Shown here one piece after another: positions 26,079-37,175 of a DNA stretch of 64,000 nucleotides; within the stretch, counting starts at the first letter, position 1; every line of letters starts with the position of its first letter. The translations under genes and the position numbers were made by a program. The DNA is from Puffinus mauretanicus (taxonomy: Eukaryota; Chordata; Aves; Procellariiformes; Procellariidae). Below the pieces are notes generated by a model. It worked only from the letters and a program-made list of their open reading frames with translations, did not search any database and had not been told where the DNA came from. Location of the stretch: positions 1,736,001 through 1,800,000 of the forward strand of contig JAJKFH010003493.1 in assembly GCA_023333565.1 (NCBI GenBank), in the 5' to 3' direction.

Positions 26079-28477
26079 CTGTGGGTGTGCCATGACATCA
26101 AGAGATGATTAGTCTCTTAACACCAGCTTTTCTGTTGGCAGCCCTCAGCATTGCAGGTTACTGCAGCTACAGGAGATAATGATTTTCAGCTTTTAGACTT
26201 TTAGAAATGCAAATGAGGTACAGCCCCACCTGAGAAATTCACATATATGGATTGCATTAATTTTTGCCTTATTTAATCACTTGTTAGGTATAGTTTAGAA
26301 GGAGCTGGAAATCACTAGAAAGCTTTTAGCATTCTAACACGGGTTCTCTTTGAAAGCCTCCACCCGCTGCTTGTGGCACTTTTCCATTTCACCACTCAAC
26401 ATCAAGATGGTGTCAGAGACTAAGTATCTCAGGATGTATCACAGAAGTACTATATTTATTCATGTTCGATCACATTTTGTATCAGCATCTTTACCATGTA
26501 AGCTCTAAAGGAAAATAAATTTAATAAGAGCCACCTGTGATATAAAACTGCAGGAGAAATAATTAAGATTAGTAGCAGCCTCAGTTTCTGAATGAAGATA
26601 TACAATGCATAACCCATGTTTATGAATCCACTTTATCTAAATGATTAGTAGCTCACTTTTTTTGTTGATGGAATTTAGGGCATGGAAAATCACGCTGCTG
26701 TATTAACCATTTGATCAGCAACTTGTATGATTAAAAAAAAGAAAGTACTATTCAATGCTCTGACTCAGACAAAGACTGAAGGCATGCTATAAATTTCACA
26801 GGGCTGGCCTCTAAAAATAAATACTTTCAAGAATTTTGACATGATAAATGGACAGAGGGAAATCTTCACATTCATGCGGCTTATTTAAACCTTGTTCTCT
26901 GGAGTCTCACAGAGTGTGTTTAGCTTTTCATTTTCCTCTCAGAAATTTCATTTCAGAAGCACCTTAGGAACAGCTATTTTAAGCCTGCACATATCATTGT
27001 AGGGATGCCAGTGCTAACCCACTGACAAAGCCACTTAAGGATGCCCTCAAATCAAGCTCAGCAGATGAGAAAGGCAGGACAGAATTTCTATTAGATGCTC
27101 GTCCTTCAGGAGATGTTTAAGCCTGTGCTGTTCAGTGAGTGCTTTCAAACTGTTCATACTACCTCCCCCACCCCAAAAATCTTTTACTGTATACAATTTT
27201 TCGTGTGTATTCAGCCACCTTCTAGTGTTTATCAGTATCCTTTCCACACGGCAAGCTGCCAATGAAATTCAATAAATGAGACAGATTTTAAAAAGTTATT
27301 AGAGTCTGCAAGTATTTGCTCAAAGATCTCATTCTTTGAGAAGGTTCAGAAATGTGTTTGCCCTTCGTACGTCCTGTTATCAGACAATAATGTCTTCCAT
27401 AAATTTATGCTCCAGAAAACTTCTGGCAGCAGTATAGAACAAAGGACCTTGTAATTGGCTTTTAAGAATGATAGAATTACAACATTGTTTTACATATGAA
27501 AAATGAAGGTTATTCTTCAAGGCCATGTATTTCATCCTACACTGTATTAACACACTATAATCAACATTGGCACCCCAAAAATAACTGATCAAAATGTTCT
27601 TTTGTTGCATAAGGCAGCTCACTTGAATTGATCAAACACTATAAGCTACGCGTGGTTTTCATGCTGCTTAGGAAGCTCAATTATTTAAACATCCCCAAAT
27701 CTAATAGCCTACTAGGTGCCTGAAGCTCCTCATTCATATTTATATTCATTCATATTTAGAGGTGGGATGAAATACAAATTGTTCAAACGCAGCAAACACA
27801 TTCCAGAATAGCTCCCCTATATTCAAATAATGTTCATCTGAAGGTGACACAAAACTTTCCCCTCCCTTTATTAGGTCTGTGCTTTTTCATTGTTTACACT
27901 TGTAGCTTGTGTATCTAAAGGTTTTAATTCAGGGCTGCTACTGCTTAATATCAGTAAAGCCAGGAGGCAAAGAAGTTGATTCAAACTCTCTGTAGGCTGG
28001 CAGATACATAAATTAAGCTACATTTCAGCAGTTCTGGGCTTTGGAAGGATAACCTGCCATGTGAATGAAGTACTGCCGAAAGGAACTTGATAAATCATCT
28101 GGCGAATATCTATGCCTAATGAATATGTAGCTTAAGAGAAAAATATAAACCTATAGCTTGGTAGCCAACAGGATTAGCCTGAAAAGTATCTCCTTCAATA
28201 AAATTAAATAAATCTTTATCACATCAATTTAAATATTCTGGTATGCCACCAATCAGCGTTAGCAAGAGAATCTTAAAAAAAAAAAAAGGCAATTACAGAT
28301 TCAGTGGTGCATTTTCTCAGTGAGATCTTTTTTTCCTTGTTTAGAAATATTCTAGTGTTCCCACCATGTATCCACTAATGTGTCTCTCTACAGTGGATTT
28401 ATTTGGATGAATAATATTTGAGTAATGCTCTGAGTTCTCTTTTAGACACACAGTGCGGTCCAAGCAAAAGTACTCCA
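26079..28477. other. Non-coding stretch, nothing recognised
   Basis: AT-rich unique sequence with a 12-base A run near 28275 and an imperfect TTCATATTTATATTCATTCATATTT duplication near 27735. No exon, RNA gene or mobile element is recognised. Confidence 0.55.
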
Positions 28478-28645
28478 GACTGGATCTCAGCAGACCATGG
28501 CTTTTACCACTGACTTTGCCACTGACCATGATTATGTTAATTTATAGCTTTGTGTCCCCATTTTCCTCATTTCCATGCATCTGCTTAGAACGTTAGATCA
28601 TTTGGACAGAAGCTGTCTCATTTTGTGTGCCCTCCTCTCACCTGA
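28478..28645 (+). repeat. Possible MIR/L3-type SINE or LINE remnant
   Basis: The string GACTTTGCCACTGACCATG is followed by a CTTTGTGTCCCCATTTTCCTCATTTCCATG block, then AGATCATTTGGACAGAAGCTGTCTCATTTTGTGTG. This is the order seen in old MIR/L3-type elements (accttgggcaag, then cagtttccccatctgtaaaatg, then gattgtaagctctttgggcagggactgtct). Each block is heavily mutated, and the family is not resolved. Confidence 0.4.
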
Positions 28646-30119
28646 CACAACAGAAGTCTAACATCTAGGCTCTGCAGTAATACCAATGTATGCAGCAAAA
28701 ACTTGTTCTTTTCCCTGAATTACTAGTGCCTGAGTGAAAGTTTCTGTTTCCAGAGAGCAGCCGATTCAGGATTAAATTTTTAAGAATAAAACAGGACTTT
28801 TTAGGTCACTGCTATGTCAACTATGAACCATTGTACTCTATCAAGATGTAAGTGCAGCATATGGCATTTTGTTCTTATTTAATCTTTTTCACTCACTTTT
28901 AACATGCCCTTACTAACTACACCAAGTTTTATCTTTCTTGATGGAACAGTTCACACAATTTCTTGCAAGCTAAGAGTTCTTGCCTCGCACCTGCCCCCAT
29001 AGAGCATTTGTACTTGGTTTCTCTAGGATGGATCACAGCACCCTTATTTTGAAATCAATCATCCAAGCTGGTTCTTACAAAAGAGAAAACTTACTAGAGA
29101 GAAAAATTCATTATGTGAAAATGCAGTTGCCCAACTCAAATGCAAAACCGCTGTGTATTTACACTGAAGCCTGTGGCACCTCTAGGAAGTTTGTCCTCGG
29201 CATTAGTCATTCTCATGCTGATCCTTAGCAAGGATCGTCCTTAAGGCCAGCTAACCTGTGTTATCCTTTTTCCTTGTCTCCCTGGAAACATGCAGATTGC
29301 AGATGAAGGGAAATACCCCAACTGCAGATGAAGGCAGGCTTGGATAATAACACTGCTTCAGTGTTTAACTACCAACGTGTGGCCTGTTTTGAGATACCAG
29401 CTACCCAAAAGCACTCCTTGGTTTTGAACAGAGCCCAGGTGCTCAATAGTTCTCAAGATCCTCGCCAAAAATCAGATTTATCTAGCTGGAGCCTTGGAAA
29501 AGCCTTGAGGTATCCAAGAATACTTTTGAAAAGGAGACACTTTGTCTGTTTTAATATAACCCATGTAAAATCCATGTGCAATCACACAGTGCAAACAAAA
29601 GGAGCCCATGTAAAATTTCTCAAGTCCAGGCCTTACCAAAGTGGAGGCTCACCATTGCGGTTGCTCAAGGTGTCATGCATGTCATGCAGCGTTCCCAAAA
29701 GGGAAAGCTAACAGCAAAAATCACTCATGTGAAGTCATTTTCCCTGTTGCAGCTTGGACTATATTTTGCACTCCTATTATTTAAGAAGCAGATAATGGCT
29801 GAATTTGTCTATTCAGTTCATTCACATCTACCTGTTCACCCACCTTATCTCAGAGTGTAAGTGAAAGTGCATCTGCCCCTGGCAGTGAAAAATCCTACCA
29901 TGCTGTCTGACATAATGGCACCGACAAGAACCCCAATGAAAATCACAACTTTGAGCATCGCTTGATATTTGATTGGTTTTGGATCCAGGATTGAACTCAA
30001 CCGTGCCAGTCCAACAACAGTATTGATAATTTGCATTTATTCCATCCCACCAATACAAGGTTAAGAAAAATTCAACATTTAAATCTCTTCATTCTTCCAA
30101 TGCCAGGAGGTAGCACCAG
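28646..30119. other. Non-coding stretch with faint repeat traces
   Basis: Near 29430-29490, CCCAGGTGCTCAATAGTTCTC followed by AAAAATCAG recalls an old LINE tail, but too little remains to call. Near 29300 a TGCAGATGAAGG word is duplicated within 30 bp. A hydrophobic 63-codon minus-strand frame at 29845-30036 is discussed as a finding. Confidence 0.45.
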
Positions 30120-30180
30120 ATAACACAAATGCACTGAAGTCAAGAGGATTCTGCCTATGGCAGAAGGTCAGGGTTTGGCT
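30120..30180 (+). repeat. Possible LINE 3'-UTR remnant
   Basis: ATGCACTGAAGTCAAGAGGATTCTGCC and the following GCAGAAGGTCAGGGTTTGG resemble the phrase cattgaagtcaatgggattacacc...cagaatttggccc, common in old amniote LINE tails. It lies directly before the L2-like coding remnant but need not belong to it. Confidence 0.25.
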
Positions 30181-30188
30181 TTTTTTAA

Positions 30189-30446
30189 GCTGCATTCCCG
30201 ATCTCCCCATGGTGTGAATCTGTATCTAGCAGACATGCTTACCCCTTTTTGCAGATCTGCTTCTTCCTTTCTTTTCACACTGGTCAACTGCTGGTTCCTC
30301 TTGTGCAATTGAATTTGGCAGGTGCAAGAATATTTTTTTATGCTGTGCACAAGCTGGGGAATGCTATTTTGACAGCTGATAGGTCTGCAGCATCCTTGGA
30401 GACTTTTAAAAGCACATTGAAAACTTCACTATTTACAAAGCTTTAG
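30189..30446 (+). pseudogene. L2-like LINE reverse transcriptase, extreme C-terminus
   Basis: An open frame of 85 codons from 30189 to a stop at 30444-30446 ends in SAASLETFKSTLKTSLFTKL (about 30384-30443). This matches the conserved C-terminal signature of L2-type LINE ORF2 proteins, where a WNSLP-like block is followed by a serine-rich stretch, then FKS.LKT.LF. The WNSLP-like block here is decayed to KLGNAI, about 30351-30368. A preceding LLVPLVQLN stretch sits where these proteins have their basic LLVVPRTRL-like segment. No catalytic RT domain is present nearby. L2-type remnants in birds are very old, so a frame with no stop is slightly unexpected, though chance is possible at this length. 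A related clade (CR1, Rex or L3) cannot be excluded. Confidence 0.6.
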
Positions 30447-30662
30447 AGCTAGGATGCACAAATCACCCATGGCTGATTTGTCAAAGGAATATTTGACCGT
30501 ATTTTTAGGTATCCACCTTGTCTAGGCTTTGCCCAAACTTAGAAAGGGATTTTGTCTCATCTTGCTATTTTGGGAACTTTAAAATTCATGTTCCTTCATT
30601 CTTCCTCTGTGCTTGATTTTCTTTTTCATTGGGTGGTTTGAGGGGGGCTGTGAGGGTTGTTG

Positions 30663-30698
30663 GTTTTCGTTTTGTTTTGTTTTGTTTTGTTTTGTTTG
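30663..30698. repeat. (TTTTG)n simple repeat
   Basis: About seven copies of the five-base unit TTTTG, the first slightly altered (TTTTC). Pentanucleotide arrays of this kind are often polymorphic. Confidence 0.9.
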
Positions 30699-31097
30699 GA
30701 CATTTCCCTGCTTTGGTCACTGCAGCAGTTACAAGATGAAATCTGGGTTTTCCTCAGCTCCACACAGCATCAAAAGAAAGTCACAGGGTGGCTGTGATCC
30801 CCTGAACACGTCCAGGATGTTGTGTCATATTTCAGCCTTTCTTTTGTTCTGTGTTTGCAAAACCATGATATTTCCAAGGCTTTAGTAGCATGATTTGTAT
30901 TACTTCTAATGTCTATTTCCCCTTGATCATTACCGTTTCAGGCCATGTTGCTTCTTGCCCTTCTTCCTCCTTCCCCAGTCAAACAACATTTTATGTTCAG
31001 ATATGTGAAGTTGTTAATGTTTTCACTTTTCCTACATCTCCGTTCCCCCTACCCCCCTTAGCTTAGGAGAAACATTAGGGACTGATTTTTAGGGAAC

Positions 31098-31168
31098 ACT
31101 CACAGCCCGTATAGAAATCAGCAGGAGCAGCAGATGTTCAGCATCTCTGAACATCAGACCCTATCTGC
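31098..31168 (+). repeat. Decayed LINE 3'-UTR remnant (CR1/L3-like)
   Basis: AGCAGATGTTCAGCATCTCTGAACATCAGACCCTA resembles the tgctcagcacctctgaaaatcaggccc phrase found in the 3' ends of old amniote CR1/L3-type LINEs. The similarity is short and identification is tentative. Confidence 0.3.
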
Positions 31169-31217
31169 ATATTTATGCCATGCTCATTGCCCAAGGAGCT
31201 GTGCACCTGCACCAGGT

Positions 31218-31375
31218 TGGTGTTGCCAACTCTTGTGATTTTATTTCCAGTCTGAGACTATGTGGTGGTTTTAATCAGTGCTTCTGGAATCATCCCATTA
31301 CTTGGAAATCTCAGCATTCATTACAGAACTCTGGTCCTCATGACCCCAGAGAGAAGCACAAAAACACCATGCAGG
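31218..31375 (+). repeat. Ancient amniote interspersed repeat, family unnamed
   Basis: The block GTTGCCAACTCTTGTGATTTTATTTC is followed by AGACTATGTGGTGGTTTT, a decayed CTTCTGGAATCATCCCATTACTTGGAAATCTCAGCATTCATTA and finally GGTCCTCATGACC. I know this order of phrases from a common old repeat of turtles, crocodilians and birds, but I cannot name it with certainty. It has no coding potential. Assignment rests on recall of the pattern and needs a repeat-library search. Confidence 0.4.
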
Positions 31376-32946
31376 TGCCAAGGCAGGTAAAAAATATATT
31401 CCAAAATTCTTTGTTTTCTGAAGTATTAATTTAAGTCAATTTTTTAACTAAGGAGGACACAACTCATGATGCTTAAGACTTGCAGTAATGCAAAACTTCA
31501 GAGAGATTTATGTTTTGTTCCCTATGCCAGTAGAAAGTATACAAGGTCTCTACTATAGAAACTGGGAAAATATTCATACTGAGTGGTGACTTGTTTTATT
31601 TAATGTTCACTTAAAATAAGCCCATAATACTTATGTAATCAAATGTTCCATAAATACTCTAGCAAGCTAAGATACTGACAGGAATGTTCACTGGCTGCTT
31701 CTGAAAGGTCTATAATTTATCATTCACATAAATCCTCCCCAAAAGCCTGATTCTCATCCAACCAGGAAACTGAAGTATGCTGTCTGATGTACAGACCCAG
31801 ACAGAACATCTGAGCTCTTGAGTATGGTATATTCATAACAAGCTGGGCATATATAGATATATACACATACACACAGTATAAACCTAATATTATTCATATA
31901 AATTACTTGGAAATTAATTTCAGGCAGAGAAGGTGTCAGGTTTGTAATCTGTTTGCAGACAACTTGTCAACAGAAAGAGGTTGGGTTCACCAGATATTTA
32001 TTTGCTCAGCTCAGTTTTGTCTTTAATAAATTATTGGATTTTCTTCTCTATATGGTTCTTAGTGGATATAAACAGATTTCACAAGGTTGCTCTAACTGCA
32101 AAATAAATCATGGGAGAATGAAGGACCTTCAGCAGTTTCCTTAACAACATGATAACGGCACAAATACGGCAGTGAAGTTTCTGGCACTTGCTATTTTGAG
32201 AGGTTTCCATCTCTGTTGAAATTCAGGACCCAGTGGGAAACAGTTAGGCAAAGGTTTCTTGTGGACAACCATCAGTGCTGCCAGTGGAGAGGAGCCTCAC
32301 CGTGCCTTGGGTAGGTGTGCATCAGCCTCAAGCACTTCACATTCACTGATCTGCCTTCCCCTGATCCTTCGTTAGGCTTCTCCTGGGGCCACTGCTGCCA
32401 AAAGCAGCTACTGGGACCTGCCAAAGCAGTCAAAGCTCATCTGGCTTTGCTTGCCTCTCATTACCGTGAGTGGGATGCACTCGGAGAAAAGAAACGAAAG
32501 GACAAAGTGCGTTATTGCATCCATCTCCTTCACTGGGAAGACGTGAGCTACGGAGAGCTGGGAAGGGCTGCTCTCTTCTGCTACAGCGCTGCAGAGTTGT
32601 GCTGAGACCTGGCTTGTGTCTAATGTTTGGTTACATCTGTTGTGTGGGTGCCAGGAACAGCCTCGGCCAAATATTTCAGATGCAAATGTTTAGACGATGG
32701 ACCGCAAGTCACATTACATGGAAGCATTTTTTCCTAGACTTTTGTTATTGCTGCTGATCAAAATGCAAAGATTGAAATGGTTTACAGGGAGGTTGGGGTT
32801 ACCCTGTTTTGTGGTACATAAGTCTATTTTCCTGTAATTCTCTAATTAACCTGCAGATAATTGATTGTATATAAGACTCTATATATTCTGTTTCAGTTAT
32901 GATTTCCAAATCATATTTGGTGTAAATAGCAGTTCTTGTTCACATT

Positions 32947-32974
32947 AAAAAAAAAAAGAAAAAGAAAAAAAAAA
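32947..32974. repeat. Poly(A)-rich run
   Basis: Runs of A broken only by two G, followed by GCTATT. It may be a retroposon tail, but no body is recognised upstream. Confidence 0.85.
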
Positions 32975-35568
32975 GCTATTTTTCTAAAATGTTTTTTTTC
33001 TCAGAGCTTGTGTTTGATATACTTCCAGATGAAGTTCAAGCTGTGGTTTTGTAAATCAAGGAACTTGCAAGTCTTTAAAAGCTATCCTAAGTTATGTAGA
33101 GTGCTTGAAGAAAAACTTGAGTCCAGTGTATTTCCTCACTGTGTCTCATGTAAGGAACAGTCCTGCAGACATAAATGCAGATTGAGCGGGAGACAAATGT
33201 AATCATTCACTAACAGTCCCACCATAAAGGAAGAGTGATCAGGGAAGATAAGCGAAATATTAGCAAAAGGTAACATCTTTTTTTCCCCTCTTATTCTTCC
33301 CATTTTTCTAAGTCAAACACATACTATTCCCCACTCATGACTAGTGAGACCAACTCCCCTGCTTCTCTCGGGGCAGAGATTCTGCTTTGCAGCTCATCAT
33401 GCACCTGCATTATTTCCATCCCACTCAGGCTTAGAGGACTCCAGAGCCAGGCAGGGCAGAATTGCAAACTGCTCACCCTGCCCCAGTAATCCTACTCCTT
33501 TCTGACTATTGTAAGTAAAGAATAAATAAAAATAAAGACTAAATAAAAGACATTCCTATGCAAGAAGCAATGATTTTTTCAGTTGATTATAGCCAAGAAG
33601 AGAATTCGTTGTCAAGACTTCTCCATTTCCATTTCAGTTGCTGTTTCTTTTTGTATTGATTTTTTGCAAACATTGTGACTCGTAGCAATTAGTGATACTT
33701 GCCTGGCAGCAATGTATGTTAAAATAGGTATTTTCTGAAATAGAGTGGGTGGGGAGAAATGGTAAATGTTATCCATGAAGAACACAGCCTAGGTTTTAAC
33801 TGAGTATAGAAAGCCTTCTGAAAGACTGTATAAATGAACTGAGCTTGATCATAGCAGTGAATATTTTTTTTTCTAATTTCTGTCCCACGACATGAAACAC
33901 ATGAGCAGCCAAAGGCCTCATGGGAGGAAACGTTCTCCTCAAGCAGTGTCCTGCCAGGTCAGGTCCCCCGAGAGAAACCTCCAGATAAACCCCTTCCTGC
34001 AAACTGGCTGGATGCACTGGGCTGGACATCAAGCTCTGTGGCCTTCAAAACAGGGAAAGGATCCTGGATATGGCTGTAGGAATACTTTTAGTACAGCATA
34101 CTTGACAAATACAGCAGGGAGAAAATCCCCTGGAGTCCCAGTGACAAGTGAGCTGGATTTTTTTGAGACCTGGATTTAGAGGTCTACATGTGGCCAAATA
34201 CCAGTTCAGAACTCTTAATCCATTTACCAGATCAGAATCCTGATTGACCTCCCTCAGCTCTCATCTCCTGAGAGGGACTAATGTTGAGTAGCCAACTCTC
34301 TGGAACAGGAGAATAAATTCACTTAATACACTTTAGAGAGCCACGCAGGAGATTTAGATAAAGTATCTCTTGAAGGTATTTCTGGGAATGGATATGTTAA
34401 TACTCAAGCACAGTTTAGACTGTGATCACTTAAGTTATATAGAAAAGTTACTTTATGCAGAAGAAAGAAGCTTCTGAAGAAAATGGAGTATCCAATTGTG
34501 ATGATAGCTAGAGAAAGCAGTCTGCAGTGCAGCTGATTGCCACTGTGCGATGCAGTAATCTGTGACTTGATTAGAAAGGCAAGGTAGCCATCAGCTGCCT
34601 TTTGTTATAGTGTGCCAGTGATTGCAAAGGGGAGAACTCAAAAACCCAAATTGCTCCATGTACTTATTATCTACTGTTAAGAGGGGTTCGAGTATTATTG
34701 TCTACACTGAAAGAGGCATAAAAACATTAGGTTGACCTGCGTACAGTGCTTTTTCTGCTGGATACGCTTTCCAAGATTTAGCTGTAAATCCACTCATTGA
34801 TCAGGAGCCTTGTGCAGCATTAGGACACACACATGACCTTTCTGGTTGGCCAAGGTTGGTGAAGAGAGCCTTACAGATGGCTTACTCCTCCTTTTATTAC
34901 AGCCAACCAAATATGGCCCTTTTGACAAAATTACTCTTGAAATAGTCTCCTCCCTCATTTTCTTGAGGTGGCTATTCAGTGTTTACGATGGAAATTTTTA
35001 TTCCAGCATGGGAAACCAGACAGTTTCTTCAGGCTTGCCAGGTGAGGAACCTTTCCCCAACATCCTGCTGGAGGACAGAGGTGAACTCAGGAGCTCCATA
35101 GGACAGGAGAGCAGAGCAGGGCACAGGAGAAGGTGGCAGCAAGGCTTGGAGCTTGCAGAGAGTGTGCCAGGTCAGGCTCTGGGCTAGCTTGAATGCTGGG
35201 CTGCCTTTCAGCAGCTAGGGGATATGCCTGAGTATGCAGAGAAAGACCCACAGGATCCTTCAGAGCACAGAGGTAGATGTATAGAGGAACTGGACTTTTT
35301 ATGCTTTTTGGTGACTTGCAACTATTTTGCAGGCTGAAGTAGTTCCACTGAAAGCATTTGATGGTATCCTTTATCCTTAGTTAGGGGGTTTAGAGAAATG
35401 CTCAGACCAAAGTGCACCAAATGATGTCTCTTAAGTCCCCCCTAGCCCTAGAGCTTTTGCACTGTGCTCCCGCCCTGGAGACCACTAAACTTTCCGAGGT
35501 CAAAGCTTTCTTTCCCGCATCTCAGCTCCTCTCTCTTCATATCTCACAGCTCCCCCTCCCACAGATTT

Positions 35569-35626
35569 CAGCTGCAGACAGCTGCAGCTGAGCTATGCTG
35601 CTGCATGGGTTGCCATTTGTCAGCTG
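35569..35626. promoter_or_regulatory. Cluster of four CAGCTG E-boxes
   Basis: The palindromic E-box CAGCTG occurs at 35569-35574, 35579-35584, 35585-35590 and 35621-35626. This hexamer is the preferred site of class II bHLH factors such as the MyoD and ASCL1 groups. Four sites in 58 bp is well above chance, though a local CAGCTG/GCTGCAG low-complexity patch would also give it. Confidence 0.35.
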
Positions 35627-36811
35627 AGCCATACTAACCATCCAACTGCTCGCTCCTAGCTTTGTGCAGAGCCACAAAACCTTGAGACTTAAACCATCCT
35701 CAGGGCCAGAAGAGGTATCACTTAACATTGTGGTAGGTGAGGCTCATTTGACAAGCAGTCAAACCGCTTGCAATTGTCTGTCCATACCCGTCAGCTGGGT
35801 TACATTAGTACTGTCTTTTATTTTGAATGTCATCTTTCATATTACTTTTAAACTAGCAAATAAAAATGGGTTATTTATAGCAGTGCCAAGGAGGCAGGCT
35901 AAAATGCTTTGCAAGTAAAGTCCAGAAGCCCAGCAGAAAATCTCTGTCAGATCTGTGTTGGCAAGGTCAGTCCAGAAATTACTGCTCTGCGTTTGACCTC
36001 ACCTCTGGAGTGAGGGAGGCAGCTGTTAGGCAGGTGAGGTTGGGAGGGAGGGTAAGCTCAGTCCAATGAAGTAAGGAATAATTTCCATTTTCACCGGTGC
36101 ATTAGCTGGAAAAAAAGGCTGGGAACCTTGTCTGGAGCCAGCTGTGCTTACCCTGCAAGCACCACCACTCTGCTGTACAAGAGTTATTGTGAGGCAGCTG
36201 TAAAGCATCCTCCGCATCAGCCACCTAATCCCTGAGGGTACAGGAAAACTGACACTGGATACACATATCTTCCATTGTCAGCCAGGAGAGGGAGTTCAGA
36301 GAAAGAAAAAAAAACCAACAGCTTTTAAAACTGTCTTTACAGCAAGTAATCAAAAACGGCGCTCTCGAAAGGATTCCCAGTCGGGAGCACAGAGCAGAAG
36401 CAGCAGTGAGTGCAACAGAGCAGCAAAGCCAGTCCCCGGTGCTGCAGCGGTGGCGGATGCCTGAGGATGGCAGCTCTGGGGCACCTGCCCAGTAAAGGCA
36501 TGTTCTGTGCTGCTCTTCAAGGTTTGACAAAAATGCTGGGAAAAAGAAGAAAGAAAAAAAAAAGAGGCAATCTGCCCCTAGAAAACATGCGTGGTACAAA
36601 CTGGGCTTATGACACTAGCAGGTGCTCTTCCATGTTGGAAAGATAGATAATAGGCAAATAGAAAACAAATACACATGTATTTCTGCTTCTGTTTATATAT
36701 AAAACACACCATGCATAGATGCACAGCCTGTAAATACTAGATTAGAACATATTGTAAAGTGAGCCAAATTCTTTATTTCTGTCACCAATTTGTATTCACT
36801 AGACCCTATAA

Positions 36812-36991
36812 AATCGGGCTTCAACCTTTCCTTATGTGGACCTCTGCAAAACTTGCAGTGGAGCTCCACCCCCAGAAAAAAGGTTAAGCCTTTCTGAAAG
36901 AGGTTTGTTTTTCTTCTCTACTTTCCATCACTCCCTTAGAAGCAATTCTTGAGCCATCAAGGGTCAGTGGGCCACAGGTTAAAAAACACTG
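36812..36991. mobile_element. Ancient hAT-type non-autonomous DNA transposon (MITE-like)
   Basis: The two ends form a degenerate inverted repeat. The left end has GGGCTTCAACCTTTCCTTATG. The right end, read in reverse, is CAGTGTTTTTTAACCTGTGGCCC. Both resemble the CAGTGGTTCTCAACCTTT terminus of hAT-Charlie elements, and internal GTGGACCTCTGCAAAAC and CAGTGGAGCTCCACCCCC stretches fit the usual body of such elements. The length of about 180 bp is typical of an internally deleted, non-coding copy. No clear 8-bp target duplication survives. The family name is not assigned, because it needs alignment to a repeat library. Confidence 0.5.
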
Positions 36992-37004
36992 CCTCAGAAA
37001 CCCT

Positions 37005-37175
37005 GATCAAAATCTGAGTCCCACTGTGCTGAGTGCTTCCAAACACCAGAGGTAATAACCCACCTCAAAGGCTTTACAATAAATAGATGAGACGGAGAGA
37101 AGAGACACAGGGAGTGGGAAGCAGTGAGAAGCAATTCCACTTGCCTGAAGCCACACAGGTCACTAGCAGAGCCTG
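37005..37175 (+). repeat. Ancient amniote LINE/SINE tail (CR1-L3 or MIR-like)
   Basis: The segment carries, in order, CCCACTGTGCTGAGTGCTTCCAAACAC, a decayed CTCAAAGGCTTTACAATAAATAGATGAG block and a purine-rich ACGGAGAGAAGAGACACAGGGA stretch. It ends with ACTTGCCTGAAGCCACACAGGTCACTAGCAGAGC. This order matches a widespread old amniote retroposon that reads roughly as tumour-free textbook blocks: tgtgctaggcgctgtac, then caaagagcttacaatctaa, then gacttgcccaaggtcacac. It lies 13 bp after the hAT-like element. The exact family (CR1-L3 3' end versus a MIR-type SINE) is uncertain, and the orientation is inferred from the block order. Confidence 0.6.

Larger units (their letters stand above)
31376..36811. 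other. Non-coding stretch, intron or intergenic
   Basis: Unique sequence with A-rich tracts near 32947 and 36540 and the E-box cluster at 35.57 kb. A good acceptor-like sequence (CTCCTTTTATTACAG) lies near 34905, but no donor-bounded coding frame follows. Confidence 0.5.

Noticed and set aside
34846..35187. 113-codon plus-strand frame preceded by a good acceptor-like sequence
   Set aside because: The acceptor near 34905 lies inside the frame, no matching donor follows, and the protein shows no recognisable domain.
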